Shown one piece after another: positions 5,521 through 12,395 of a stretch of DNA of 14,153 bases. A program made the translations under genes and the position numbers. The notes below the pieces were generated by a model. It worked only from the letters and a program-made list of their open reading frames with translations, made no database searches and was not told the origin of the DNA. The first letter of the stretch is position 1, and each line of letters starts with the position of its first letter. The DNA is from Frankiaceae bacterium (GTDB taxonomy: Bacteria; Actinomycetota; Actinomycetes; Mycobacteriales; SCTD01), in the NCBI GenBank assembly GCA_947479995.1, contig CANKBT010000044.1, forward strand, positions 1-14,153, given 5' to 3'.

Positions 5521-6933
5521 GTGCCGCTCGGTGCCCCCGTCCGACGCGCGACCGCGGCGGCTGCCGCCGCGCTGCTCGCCGCGACCGCCCTGCTCGCCGC
5601 CGCCGGCCCGGCCGCCGCCGACCCGGACTTCGCGCTCCAGCGCATCGACGGCACGGCCCTGGAGTCGCCCGACCGCTACGGCACCGCGGCGCAGGTCGCG
5701 ATCGTCGACTACGTCGAGGAGGGCGACGGCGCGAGCCGGGTGCTGCTCGCACAGGGCGGCGCGCCCACCGACGCGCTCGCGGCCAGCTACCTCGCCGGCG
5801 CGCTGGACGCGCCCCTGCTGCTCACGACGACCGGGGCGCTGCCGGCCGCGACGAAGGAGGCGCTGTCGCTGCTCGGCGCGACGCGCGTGACCATCATCGG
5901 CGGCACCGCCGCCGTCTCGCCGCAGGTCGAGGCGGAGCTGAAGGCCCTGGTGCCGACCGTCGACCGGATCTCGGGCCCCGACCGCTACGCCACCGGGCGC
6001 GCGGTCGTGCTCGCGGCCGCGAACCCCGAGCTGCCGGTGGGCGAGGTCGACGGCACCTCCGCCGTGCTGCTCGTGACCGGCGAGGACTTCCCCGACGCGC
6101 TGTCGGCCGGGCCGCTCGCGGCCGGGGCGCGCCTGCCGCTGCTGCTCACCCGGCGCGACGTGCTGCCCGACGCGACGCGCGCCACCATGCAGGACATCGG
6201 GCTGCAGGGCGGGCGCGTCGTCATCGTCGGCGGCACGGCGGCCGTCAGCCCGGCGGTCGCCGCCGAGGTGCAGGCGCTCACCGGCACCGCGCCGGTGCGC
6301 CTGGCCGGCGACAGCCGCTACGAGACGTCCCGGCTCGTCGCCGACTTCGCCTACGACCGCCTGGGGGCGAACACGCAGCGGGTGGTGCTCGCCCGCGGCG
6401 ACAGCTTCGCCGACGCGCTCGCCGGCGGGCCGCACGGCGGCCGCGTGGGCGGCCCGCTGCTGCTCGTGCAGCCGACGTCGCTCCCCGCGCCCGCGACGCT
6501 GCTGCTCCAGCAGCGGTGCTTCGACCTGCTGGCCGGCGACGTGCTCGGCGGCATCGGCGCCGTGAGCCCGGGCACCGTCGTCGGCGCGACCTTCACCGTC
6601 ACCGAGGAGTGCACCGCGCCCTCGGTCTCGGCCACCTCGGCCACGACCACGTTCGTGCGGCTCACCTACTCGCGGCCGCTCGACTGCAGCACGGTCGACG
6701 CGGGCGGCCTCGACTACTACCTCGACGTCGTGGGCGGCACCCTCGTGCTGCCCGACTCCTTCGACGCGTCGTGCAGCGGCTCGGTCGTGACGCTGTCGCG
6801 CACCGGGGGCACGCTGCTCTCCCCCGGCGACGACGTCTACGTGCGCCGCCTGCCGGGCTCGACGCTGCGCGGCGCGGACGGCAGGTACGTGCCGAAGGAC
6901 GAGGTCGCGTACGCGGTCGTGCCCGCGGCCTAG
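5521..6933 (+). CDS. Secreted protein with three cell-wall-binding type 2 (CWB2) repeats and a C-terminal Ig-like domain
   Basis: This encodes 470 residues from the GTG at 5521, with GGAG six bases upstream. Residues 1-34 are an Ala-rich signal peptide ending AAA-DPD. Three CWB2 (PF04122-type) repeats follow. They open at DRYGTAAQ (51-58), GPDRYATGR (152-160) and GDSRYETSR (263-271), and include IIGGTAAVSP (125-134), VIVGGTAAVSP (234-244) and a worn LGGIGAVSP (342-350). Three CWB2 units form the trimeric-like module that in clostridia binds the anionic wall polymer PSII; the actinobacterial ligand is not established. Residues about 365-470 look like an Ig-like or Big-type beta domain (VRLTYSRPLDC, PGDDVYVRRLPG). 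Cys pairs C333/C364 and C389/C418 are possible disulfides. The gene diverges from pspA and converges on tetR with a 16-base gap. Its role could be surface attachment or wall maintenance. Confidence 0.92.
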   Translation: MPLGAPVRRATAAAAAALLAATALLAAAGPAAADPDFALQRIDGTALESPDRYGTAAQVAIVDYVEEGDGASRVLLAQGGAPTDALAASYLAGALDAPLLLTTTGALPAATKEALSLLGATRVTIIGGTAAVSPQVEAELKALVPTVDRISGPDRYATGRAVVLAAANPELPVGEVDGTSAVLLVTGEDFPDALSAGPLAAGARLPLLLTRRDVLPDATRATMQDIGLQGGRVVIVGGTAAVSPAVAAEVQALTGTAPVRLAGDSRYETSRLVADFAYDRLGANTQRVVLARGDSFADALAGGPHGGRVGGPLLLVQPTSLPAPATLLLQQRCFDLLAGDVLGGIGAVSPGTVVGATFTVTEECTAPSVSATSATTTFVRLTYSRPLDCSTVDAGGLDYYLDVVGGTLVLPDSFDASCSGSVVTLSRTGGTLLSPGDDVYVRRLPGSTLRGADGRYVPKDEVAYAVVPAA

Positions 6934-6949
6934 CCCGACCGGCGCGGGG

Positions 6950-7708
6950 TCAGCCCGGCCAGCCCAGCGCCGCGCCGGCGGCCACCGGCACCGGCGGCGC
7001 CGGGGGCGGCGAGGCGCCGTCGAGGTCGACCACGGCGTGCGCCGAGGGCGCCGGCTGCGGCGCCACCCCGGGCGCCGGGTCGTGCTGCCCGGCCGGCCGC
7101 ATCGCGCGCAGGCCGCGCGCCAGCACCTCGGCCGCCACGTCGCCGTCCTCGCCGGTCGAGGGCCACACGAGCGCGGCGACGAGGTGCCGCAGCACGAGGT
7201 CGACGGCGAGGTCGGTGGTCGGCAGCCCGTCCGCGGCGAGCGCCTGCCGGGCGCAGGCCCGGGCCTCGTCCCAGCCGGCCCCGCCGCCGGGCACGGCCAC
7301 GCGGGCGAGCAGCGCGGGCTCCTCGACGGCGACCCGGCGCAGGGCCGGCGCGGCGGCCAGCTCGGCGGCCGCCAGGCGCAGCGCGTCGGCCAGCCCCCGC
7401 CCCGGGTCGGGCTGGCCGGGCACGGCCTCGGCCGCACCGCCCGCGACGGCGACGCACCGGGCGCCCAGCTCGGCCACCCGGGCGGCGACGAGCGCGTCGA
7501 GCACGTCGTCCTTGGTGCGGAAGTGGTTGTAGAGGGTCGCCTTGGCCACGCCGCCGGTGCTCGCGACGTCGCTCATCGTCGTCTTGCGCACGCCGTGCTT
7601 CTCCACGCAGCGCTGCGCCGCGTCGAGGATCGCGGTGCGGGTGCGCTGCATGGCGTTGCCCGAGCGCGTGCGGGTGCCCGGGGCGCGCACGGGCGCGGCG
7701 GAGCTCAC
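6950..7708 (-). CDS. TetR-family transcriptional regulator
   Basis: This encodes 252 residues from the GTG at 7708, or 233 from the ATG at 7651 (M20). Neither start has a good Shine-Dalgarno. The N-terminal DNA-binding domain reads RTAILDAAQRCVEKHGVRKTT followed by the helix-turn-helix MSDVASTGGVAKATLYNHF (45-63) and KDDVLDALVAARV, a textbook TetR_N. The remainder is an Ala-rich helical ligand-binding domain without a recognisable ligand class. The last 40 or so residues are a Pro/Ala-rich low-complexity tail. The gene follows clgR by 16 bases on the same strand and is probably cotranscribed with it. Its target is unknown; the convergent CWB2 gene and the clgR unit itself are the obvious candidates by position. 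Confidence 0.9.
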   Translation of the reverse strand: MSSAAPVRAPGTRTRSGNAMQRTRTAILDAAQRCVEKHGVRKTTMSDVASTGGVAKATLYNHFRTKDDVLDALVAARVAELGARCVAVAGGAAEAVPGQPDPGRGLADALRLAAAELAAAPALRRVAVEEPALLARVAVPGGGAGWDEARACARQALAADGLPTTDLAVDLVLRHLVAALVWPSTGEDGDVAAEVLARGLRAMRPAGQHDPAPGVAPQPAPSAHAVVDLDGASPPPAPPVPVAAGAALGWPG

Positions 7709-7724
7709 CGGCGGAGCACCGGGG

Positions 7725-8075
7725 TCAGGCGGCGGCGACGACGTCGGCCGCGGCGCGGGCCGGGGCCAGCGCGGGCACGCCCTCGGCGGGTGCGACAGCG
7801 GGCTCGAGCGGCGGCACGACGGTGATGGGCGCGGGCTGCGGCTCGACGGCGGCGAGCGTCTCGCTCACGTCGCGCAGCACGTCGGACAGGCGGACGCCGA
7901 GGGCGCGGCAGATGCTCGCCAGCAGCTCGCTGCTGGCCTCCTTCTGGCCGCGCTCGACCTCGGACAGGTAGCCCAGGCTGACCCGCGCGGCCCCGCTGAC
8001 CTCGCGCAGGGTGCGGTCCTGCTCCAGGCGCGTGGCGCGCAGGGCTTCGCCGATCAGCGTCCTCAGCACCGCCAC
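7725..8075 (-). CDS. clgR: ClgR-type XRE transcriptional regulator
   Basis: This encodes 116 residues. ClgR activates clp protease and chaperone genes in actinobacteria and, in mycobacteria, the Psp envelope-stress genes. The XRE helix-turn-helix spans about residues 6-68: GEALRATRLEQDRTLREVS, GAARVSLGYLSEVERGQKE (recognition region) and ASSELLASICRALGVRLSDVL, nearly the ClgR signature. The tail (70-116) is Pro/Ala-rich and ends ADVVAAA, a hydrophobic-Ala end like the C-terminal degrons through which ClgR is cleared by ClpP in Streptomyces and Corynebacterium. The GTG at 8075 is chosen because a perfect AGGAGG lies seven bases upstream; the longer open frame to 8207 has no such support and would run through the promoter. 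Position after pgsA-cinA and before a regulator fits the conserved actinobacterial clgR locus. Confidence 0.94.
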   Translation of the reverse strand: MAVLRTLIGEALRATRLEQDRTLREVSGAARVSLGYLSEVERGQKEASSELLASICRALGVRLSDVLRDVSETLAAVEPQPAPITVVPPLEPAVAPAEGVPALAPARAAADVVAAA

Positions 8076-8082
8076 GACCCCA

Positions 8083-8088
8083 CCTCCT
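8083..8088 (-). promoter_or_regulatory. Strong Shine-Dalgarno that fixes the clgR start
   Basis: The minus strand reads AGGAGG here, seven bases before the GTG at 8075. It is the only perfect anti-16S match in front of a gene in this window, and it rules out the longer upstream frame for clgR. Confidence 0.85.
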
Positions 8089-8102
8089 GATCCCGTGGGG
8101 CC

Positions 8103-8108
8103 ACCGTA
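8103..8108 (-). promoter_or_regulatory. Candidate -10 box of the clgR promoter
   Basis: The minus strand reads TACGGT, fitting TAnnnT. Transcription would begin about 20 bases before the GTG, just ahead of the AGGAGG. No convincing -35 hexamer is seen at 16-18 bases, and no clear SigE-type GGAAC/CGTT pair was found. Confidence 0.4.
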
Positions 8109-8172
8109 CCCGTCTGGCGACGGTCCGCCACCGCACCTCCCGGCCGGTTCTGCTCCCGGCGTAGACGCTCGT

Positions 8173-8195
8173 CCGAGGGGTTCAACGCCCCTCGG
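8173..8195 (-). terminator. Hairpin across the cinA stop codon
   Basis: CCGAGGGG (8173-8180) and CCCCTCGG (8188-8195) form a perfect eight-base-pair stem with a seven-base loop. The cinA TGA (8184-8182) lies in the loop. It separates the rodZ-like/rimO/pgsA/cinA transcript from clgR. There is no U-tract, so it may terminate weakly, partly attenuate read-through, or protect the 3' end of the message. Confidence 0.6.
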
Positions 8196-9426
8196 CGGGT
8201 GGAGCATCCCGGAGCCTCCGGCGGAGCAGGTCGAGCACCATCGTCACCGTCACGGCCCGCACGGCGTCGCGGTCGCCGGGCAGCCGGAGGCTGCGCACGG
8301 TGGTGCCGTCGAGGCCCGCGACGGCGACGTGCACCGTGCCCACGGCCTTGCCCTCCTGCTCCTGCGGCCCGGCGACGCCGGTGGTCGCCAGGCCCCAGTG
8401 GGCGCCGGCGCGCTCGCGCACGCCCTCGGCGAGCGCGCCCGCCGTCTCGGGCGCGACGGCGCCGTGCGCGTCCAGGACGTCCTGCGGCACGCCGGCCAGG
8501 GCGTGCTTGAGGTCGGTGGCGTAGACGACCAGCCCGCCGCGGTAGCTGGAGGACGAGCCGTCGTAGCCGGTGAGCGCCGTGCCGACCATGCCGCCGGTGA
8601 GCGACTCCGCCGACGCCACGAACTCGCCGCGGTCGCGCAGCACCGCGCCGACCACCTCGCACAGGGCCAGGTCGTCCTGGGTGAAGGCGTCGTCGCCGAG
8701 CGCGGCGGCGGCCGCGGCCACGACCGGCTCGAGCACCGCGGGGTCGCCGTCGGTGCTGAAGCGCACCCGCACGACGCCCTCGCCGGCGAGGTAGGCCAGG
8801 TCGACGCCCTCGGGCACGGTCACCGCGGCCTCGACGCGCTCGGCGACCATCGACTCGCCGAGCCCGGCCACCTTGAGCTGGCGGGTCGTGACGCGCGCCT
8901 GCGTGAGGGCGGCGAGCTCGGGCAGCACCCCGTCGCGCGCCACCGCCCGCAGCTCGTGCGGCGGCCCGGGCAGGGCGTAGAGCAGGCGGCCGTCGACCTC
9001 GAGCCGGAGCCCGTACGCGGAGCCGACGCGGTTGTCGAGCGCCTGCGCGCCGCGCGGCACGTCGGCCTGCTTGCGCGCCTGCTCGGGGAAGGGGAAGCCG
9101 TACGACGCGAAGCGGTCGCGCAGCGCCTGCTCCAGCGCGGCCGAGCGCTCCAGCGGCACTCCGGCGACCTGCGCCACGGCCTCCCGCGTCAGGTCGTCGA
9201 CGGTCGGGCCGAGGCCGCCCGTCACGACGACGACGTCCGCGTCCTCCAGGGCCCGGCGCAGCGCGCGGGCGACCCGGTCGACGTCGTCGCCGACGGCCGC
9301 GCTGTGCACGACGTGCACGCCCGCGCCGGCGAGCGCCTCGCCGAGCCAGGCGGCGTTGGTGTTGACGACGTCGCCCAGCAGCAGCTCGTCGCCGACGGCC
9401 ACGACGGCCCCCGTGCGGGCGCTCAC
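8182..9426 (-). CDS. cinA: CinA: MoaB-like domain fused to nicotinamide-nucleotide amidase
   Basis: This encodes 414 residues, the usual full length. Residues 6-170 are the MoaB/MogA-like (molybdopterin-binding fold, COG1058) domain with GDELLLGDVVNTNAAWL (12-28), VVTGGLGPTVDDLTREAV (67-84) and LPGPPHELR (152-160). In other bacteria this domain hydrolyses ADP-ribose-type pyrophosphates. A linker domain follows. Residues about 253-405 are the PncC/CinA C-terminal domain that deamidates NMN to NaMN in the pyridine-nucleotide cycle. Its motifs are ASAESLTGGMVG (271-282), SYRGGLVVYATDLKH, and TTGVAGP with GKAVGTVHVAV. Leu replaces the Cys of the commoner ESCTGG motif, a substitution I recall in other actinobacterial CinA proteins. 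The start GTG overlaps the pgsA stop as GTGA, so the two genes are translationally coupled. The stop lies in a hairpin. Confidence 0.96.
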   Translation of the reverse strand: MSARTGAVVAVGDELLLGDVVNTNAAWLGEALAGAGVHVVHSAAVGDDVDRVARALRRALEDADVVVVTGGLGPTVDDLTREAVAQVAGVPLERSAALEQALRDRFASYGFPFPEQARKQADVPRGAQALDNRVGSAYGLRLEVDGRLLYALPGPPHELRAVARDGVLPELAALTQARVTTRQLKVAGLGESMVAERVEAAVTVPEGVDLAYLAGEGVVRVRFSTDGDPAVLEPVVAAAAAALGDDAFTQDDLALCEVVGAVLRDRGEFVASAESLTGGMVGTALTGYDGSSSSYRGGLVVYATDLKHALAGVPQDVLDAHGAVAPETAGALAEGVRERAGAHWGLATTGVAGPQEQEGKAVGTVHVAVAGLDGTTVRSLRLPGDRDAVRAVTVTMVLDLLRRRLRDAPPAEGR

Positions 9427-10070
9427 CGGCGCGCCGCCCGCCGCGCGCGCTTCATGTCGGCGCGGGCGCTGGTGCGGCGCAGCCGGACGGCGCGGGCGAC
9501 GTAGTCGAGGCCGGTGACGACGGTGACGACGACCGCCACCGCCATGACGACGGCGCGCCCCGACGCGAGCAGCCCGCTGAGCGGGAGCACGTAGAGCCCG
9601 ATGGCGACGCCCTGCAGCAGCGTCTTGAGCTTGCCCCCGCGGCTGGCCGGGATGACGCCGTGCCGGATGACCCAGAAGCGCAGCAGCGTGACGCCGACCT
9701 CGCGCACGAGCACGACGGCCGTCACCCACCACGGCAGCAGCGACAGCAGCGACAGGCCCACGAGGGCGGCGCCGGTCAGGGCCTTGTCGGCGATCGGGTC
9801 GGCGAGCTTGCCGAACGACGTGACCAGGCCGCGCGAGCGGGCGACCTTGCCGTCGAGCGAGTCGGTGTAGGCCGCGAGCGCGAACACGCCCCACGCCGCG
9901 ACCCGCAGCCCGTCGTGCGTGCCCTCGTCGGCGAGCAGCAGCGCCGCGAAGACCGGCACGAGCAGCAGCCGGAAGACGGTGAGGCCGTTGGCGAGGTTGA
10001 CGACCGAGACCGGGGCCGGCGGGTCGACGAGCGGGTCGTGCCCGACCGACGGCTCGGCGGCGGTGCTCAC
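9423..10070 (-). CDS. pgsA: CDP-diacylglycerol--glycerol-3-phosphate 3-phosphatidyltransferase (PgsA family)
   Basis: This encodes 215 residues and is an integral membrane enzyme of phosphatidylglycerol synthesis (CDP-diacylglycerol plus glycerol-3-phosphate gives phosphatidylglycerophosphate). The CDP-alcohol phosphotransferase signature is complete: D70, D73-G74, A77-R78, G87, D91 and D95, with spacing DxxDGxxAR-x8-GxxxDxxxD. About six hydrophobic helices are visible: around 31-48, 57-70, 97-115, 116-132, 149-168 and 172-188. The N-terminus has a 20-residue Pro/Asp-rich lead before VVNLANGLTVFRLLLVP, the usual family opening. The C-terminus is strongly basic. The GTG overlaps the rimO stop (GTGA). 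The position before cinA matches the actinobacterial pgsA locus (Rv2746c-type), which favours PgsA over phosphatidylinositol- or cardiolipin-synthase relatives, though the fold alone does not exclude them. Confidence 0.93.
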   Translation of the reverse strand: MSTAAEPSVGHDPLVDPPAPVSVVNLANGLTVFRLLLVPVFAALLLADEGTHDGLRVAAWGVFALAAYTDSLDGKVARSRGLVTSFGKLADPIADKALTGAALVGLSLLSLLPWWVTAVVLVREVGVTLLRFWVIRHGVIPASRGGKLKTLLQGVAIGLYVLPLSGLLASGRAVVMAVAVVVTVVTGLDYVARAVRLRRTSARADMKRARRAARR

Positions 10071-11452
10071 ACCCGGGCCAGCACGGCGGTCGCGTGCAGG
10101 TCGACGCCCTCGCTGGCGGTGACGACAGCGCGCACGAGCGCACCGACCGCGTGGTCGCCGTCGAGCGTCGTGGTGCCGTCGACCTCGGGGGCCTGGTGCG
10201 CGGCGCGACCCTCCCCCTCCGGGCCGTCGACGAGCACCTCGACGACCTCGCCGACGCGCTCCTCCGCGCGCTGCGCGGTGAGCTCCTCGGCCAGGGCCGA
10301 CAGCCGCGCGACGCGCTCGTCGACGACCTCCTGCGCCAGGTGGTCGGGCAGGCCCTCGGCCTCGGTGCCGTCCTCGTCGGAGTAGCCGAAGACGCCGACC
10401 GCGTCGAGGCGCGCCGCGACGAGGAAGCGCTCGAGCTCGTCGACGTCGGCCTCGGTCTCGCCGGGGAAGCCGACGATGACGTTGCTGCGCACCCCTGCCT
10501 CGGGCGCGAGGTCGCGCACCGAGGCGAGCAGGTCGAGGAAGCGCTCGGTGTCGCCGAAGCGCCGCATCCGCCGCAGGACGGCGGGAGCGCTGTGCTGGAA
10601 GCTCATGTCGAAGTAGGCGGCTACCCCCGGGGTGGTGGTCAGCACCTCCACGAGCGACGGGCGCATCTCGGCCGGCTGCAGGTAGGACAGCCGCACCCGG
10701 TCGATGCCGTCGAGCTCGGCGAGCGCCGGCAGCAGCTGCTCGAGCAGGCGCAGGTCGCCGAGGTCCTTGCCGTACGACGTGCTGTTCTCGCTGACGAGCA
10801 CGAGCTCCCGCACGCCGGCGTCGGCCAGCCAGCGGGCCTCGGCGACGACGTCGGACGGGCGGCGGCTGACGAACGCGCCGCGGAAGCTCGGGATGGCGCA
10901 GAACGAGCACCGCCGGTCGCAGCCGGACGCCAGCTTCAGCGGCGCGACCGGCCCGCCCTCGAGCCGCCGGCGCACGACCGCGGGGCCGCCGGCGTGGCCG
11001 GGCAGGCCGACGTCGAGCTGGGCGGCCGGCTCCTGCCGGGCGACCGGGCTCAGCGGCAGCAGGCGGCGGCGGTCGCCCGGGGTGTGGCTCGGCACCGGCA
11101 CGCCGTCGAGCACCTGCTGCAGGTGGCCGGCGAGGTCGGCGTAGGCGTCGAAGCCGAGGACGGCGTCGGCCTCGGGCAGCTGGGCGGCGAGCTGCTCGCC
11201 GTACCGCTCGGCGAGGCAGCCGACGGCGACGACCTTGGCGCCGGTGTCGCTGGCCGCGAGCAGCGTGTCGATCGAGTCCTTCTTGGCCGACTCGACGAAG
11301 CCGCAGGTGTTGACCACCGCGACGTCGGTGGCGGCGCCGTCCGGCACCAGCTCCCAGCCGGCGGCGTCGAGGCGGCCGGCGAGCTCCTCGGAGTCGACCT
11401 CGTTGCGCGCGCAGCCGAGGGTCGTCAGGGAGACGCGGCGGCGGGCAGGCAC
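10067..11452 (-). CDS. rimO: Ribosomal protein S12 methylthiotransferase RimO
   Basis: This encodes 461 residues. RimO is a radical-SAM methylthiotransferase that adds a methylthio group to the conserved Asp of ribosomal protein S12. The N-terminal UPF0004 domain has the three cluster cysteines C14 (LGCARNEVDSE), C50 (VVNTCGFVESAKKDS) and C79 (AVGCLAERYG). The radical-SAM cluster motif is C178-x3-C182-x2-C185 (GCDRRCSFCAIPSFRG). SRRPSD follows, and YFDMSFQHS and NVIVGFPGETEADV are typical of the family. A C-terminal TRAM domain covers about residues 385-461. RimO is preferred to MiaB because of the LGCARNEVDSE and SGCDRRCSFC forms and the syntenic place before pgsA in actinobacteria. The GTG at 11452 has no clear Shine-Dalgarno and lies 10 bases after the upstream gene, so coupling is likely. 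Confidence 0.96.
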   Translation of the reverse strand: MPARRRVSLTTLGCARNEVDSEELAGRLDAAGWELVPDGAATDVAVVNTCGFVESAKKDSIDTLLAASDTGAKVVAVGCLAERYGEQLAAQLPEADAVLGFDAYADLAGHLQQVLDGVPVPSHTPGDRRRLLPLSPVARQEPAAQLDVGLPGHAGGPAVVRRRLEGGPVAPLKLASGCDRRCSFCAIPSFRGAFVSRRPSDVVAEARWLADAGVRELVLVSENSTSYGKDLGDLRLLEQLLPALAELDGIDRVRLSYLQPAEMRPSLVEVLTTTPGVAAYFDMSFQHSAPAVLRRMRRFGDTERFLDLLASVRDLAPEAGVRSNVIVGFPGETEADVDELERFLVAARLDAVGVFGYSDEDGTEAEGLPDHLAQEVVDERVARLSALAEELTAQRAEERVGEVVEVLVDGPEGEGRAAHQAPEVDGTTTLDGDHAVGALVRAVVTASEGVDLHATAVLARV

Positions 11453-11462
11453 TCGCAGGAGT

Positions 11463-12266
11463 CTAGGCGGGGGCGAGCCCGCCCGGCGCGCACGTGAAGC
11501 GGCGCACCTGGCCGTCCTCCCCGGCCGGGGAGTCGACCCCGCCGCAGAGCAGGCTCACCGCGCCGGCGTTGCCGACGGTGATGGACAGGGCGGCGGGGTC
11601 GGCGAAGTCGCGGGCGGTGCCGTCGGGCAGCACGCCCTCGAAGAGCACGTCGCCGCCGGCCGCCTCGACGTTGACCCACGACTGGCCGCCGATGACGCGC
11701 AGCCGCAGCGCCGCGCCGCTCTGCGGCGGCACGCTCGCCGTGATGTCGGGCGGCACGGTGGCGGCGGGCGGCGCCGTGCTCGGCGACGGCGGCGGCGAGG
11801 GGGTGCCGAGGGCGTCGGCGGTGCCGTCGTCCGGCGCGAGCACCGTGCCGACGGCGAGCAGGCCGACGAGCACGGTCGCGGCCGCGACGCCCGCGAGGCC
11901 CCAGCGCGGCGTGCGGCGCTCGGGGGCCGCGGGGCGCGGCAGGTGCAGCGAGCCGGCCCGCTGGCCGAGCAGCGGCTCGGTCTCCTGCACGGGCGCGGGC
12001 GGCGGCGCGCCGGCCTCCCGCGCGTGGGCGTCGAGCAGGGGCGCCGGGTCGGCGCCGGTGGCGCGGGCGATGGCCCGCAGGTGCCCGCGGGCGTAGACGT
12101 CGCCGCCGCTCGTGGCGGTCACCCCGCGCTCCAGGTCGCGCACGAGCGCGGACCGGATGCGGGTCGCCGCGCTGACCTGCTCGACGCTCATGCCGGCGCC
12201 CTCGCGGGCCGCGCGGACGAGCTCCCCCAGGCTCGCGCCCTGCCGTCTGCCGTCCTGCTCCGGCAT
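11463..12266 (-). CDS. RodZ-like membrane protein with N-terminal XRE helix-turn-helix (HTH_25/DUF4115)
   Basis: This encodes 267 residues from the ATG at 12266, with AAGGGGGG about eight bases upstream. Residues 11-76 are an XRE-type domain of the RodZ kind: SLGELVRAAREGAGMSVEQVSAATRIRSALVRDLE, then the diagnostic GGDVYARGHLRAIARATGADP. A Pro-rich cytoplasmic linker (86-120) leads to one membrane helix (about 123-144, GLAGVAAATVLVGLLAVGTVL). It is followed by a Pro/Ser/Thr-rich stalk and an outside DUF4115 beta domain (187-260, LRLRVIGGQSWVNVEA). C241 and C259 may form a disulfide. In rods RodZ links MreB to the wall machinery; the role of this shorter actinobacterial version before rimO is not established. 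It is the first gene of the rimO-pgsA-cinA operon. The longer frame to 12380 is not used because it crosses the promoter and the ftsK terminator. Confidence 0.9.
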   Translation of the reverse strand: MPEQDGRRQGASLGELVRAAREGAGMSVEQVSAATRIRSALVRDLERGVTATSGGDVYARGHLRAIARATGADPAPLLDAHAREAGAPPPAPVQETEPLLGQRAGSLHLPRPAAPERRTPRWGLAGVAAATVLVGLLAVGTVLAPDDGTADALGTPSPPPSPSTAPPAATVPPDITASVPPQSGAALRLRVIGGQSWVNVEAAGGDVLFEGVLPDGTARDFADPAALSITVGNAGAVSLLCGGVDSPAGEDGQVRRFTCAPGGLAPA

Positions 12267-12297
12267 CGCGCTCGCCCCCCTTCGTGGTGCACGACGG

Positions 12298-12312
12298 CCC
12301 CCGCAACGGGGG
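12298..12312. other. Hairpin in the rodZ-like gene leader
   Basis: CCCCCG and CGGGGG enclose CAA. On the minus strand it lies between the candidate promoter and the Shine-Dalgarno of the gene starting at 12266, so it would be in the 5' leader. It may influence message stability or translation, or be a second part of the ftsK terminator region. Confidence 0.35.
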
Positions 12313-12327
12313 TCGCCGACGGTGTCG

Positions 12328-12333
12328 ATCCTA
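12328..12333 (-). promoter_or_regulatory. Candidate -10 box for the rodZ-like/rimO/pgsA/cinA operon
   Basis: The minus strand reads TAGGAT, a good TAnnnT match and the AT-richest spot in the 129-base ftsK-rodZ-like gap. A weak TGTCGG lies 18 bases upstream as a possible -35 and overlaps the ftsK terminator stem. The leader would be about 55 bases. Confidence 0.4.
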
Positions 12334-12347
12334 GGGCGGTGACGCCC

Positions 12348-12367
12348 CCTCCCGACAGGCCGGGAGG
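12348..12367 (-). terminator. Probable ftsK terminator hairpin
   Basis: CCTCCCG (12348-12354) and CGGGAGG (12361-12367) form a seven-base-pair GC stem with a six-base loop, 29 bases past the ftsK stop on the minus strand. There is no U-run, which is common for actinobacterial terminators. Confidence 0.55.
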
Positions 12368-12395
12368 AGTTCGTCATCACCTCGACGCAGAGCGG

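Noticed and set aside
2042..5752. A 1236-codon open frame on the minus strand, and others such as 2869-5466 (+), 4549-7437 (-), 5370-7532 (+) and 8182-10143 (-)
   Set aside because: They are antisense or frame-shifted readings of well-supported genes. At this GC content stop codons are rare in every frame. The translations are low-complexity Arg/Ala/Gly/Pro with no domain, and any recognisable domain inside them belongs to the genes listed.
5671..6550. CWB2 repeats as a possible nucleotide tandem-repeat array
   Set aside because: The repeats are diverged protein domains of about 100 residues, not DNA repeats. There are no short spaced repeats resembling a CRISPR array anywhere in the window.
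8076..8207. Longer clgR reading frame starting at 8207
   Set aside because: It would cross the cinA stop hairpin and the probable promoter. The added residues are Gly/Pro-rich with no family match, while the GTG at 8075 has a perfect AGGAGG at ideal spacing.
12267..12380. Longer start for the RodZ-like protein at 12380
   Set aside because: The extra 38 residues are basic low complexity and would overlap the ftsK terminator and TAGGAT box. The ATG at 12266 has a good Shine-Dalgarno and gives the usual N-terminus.
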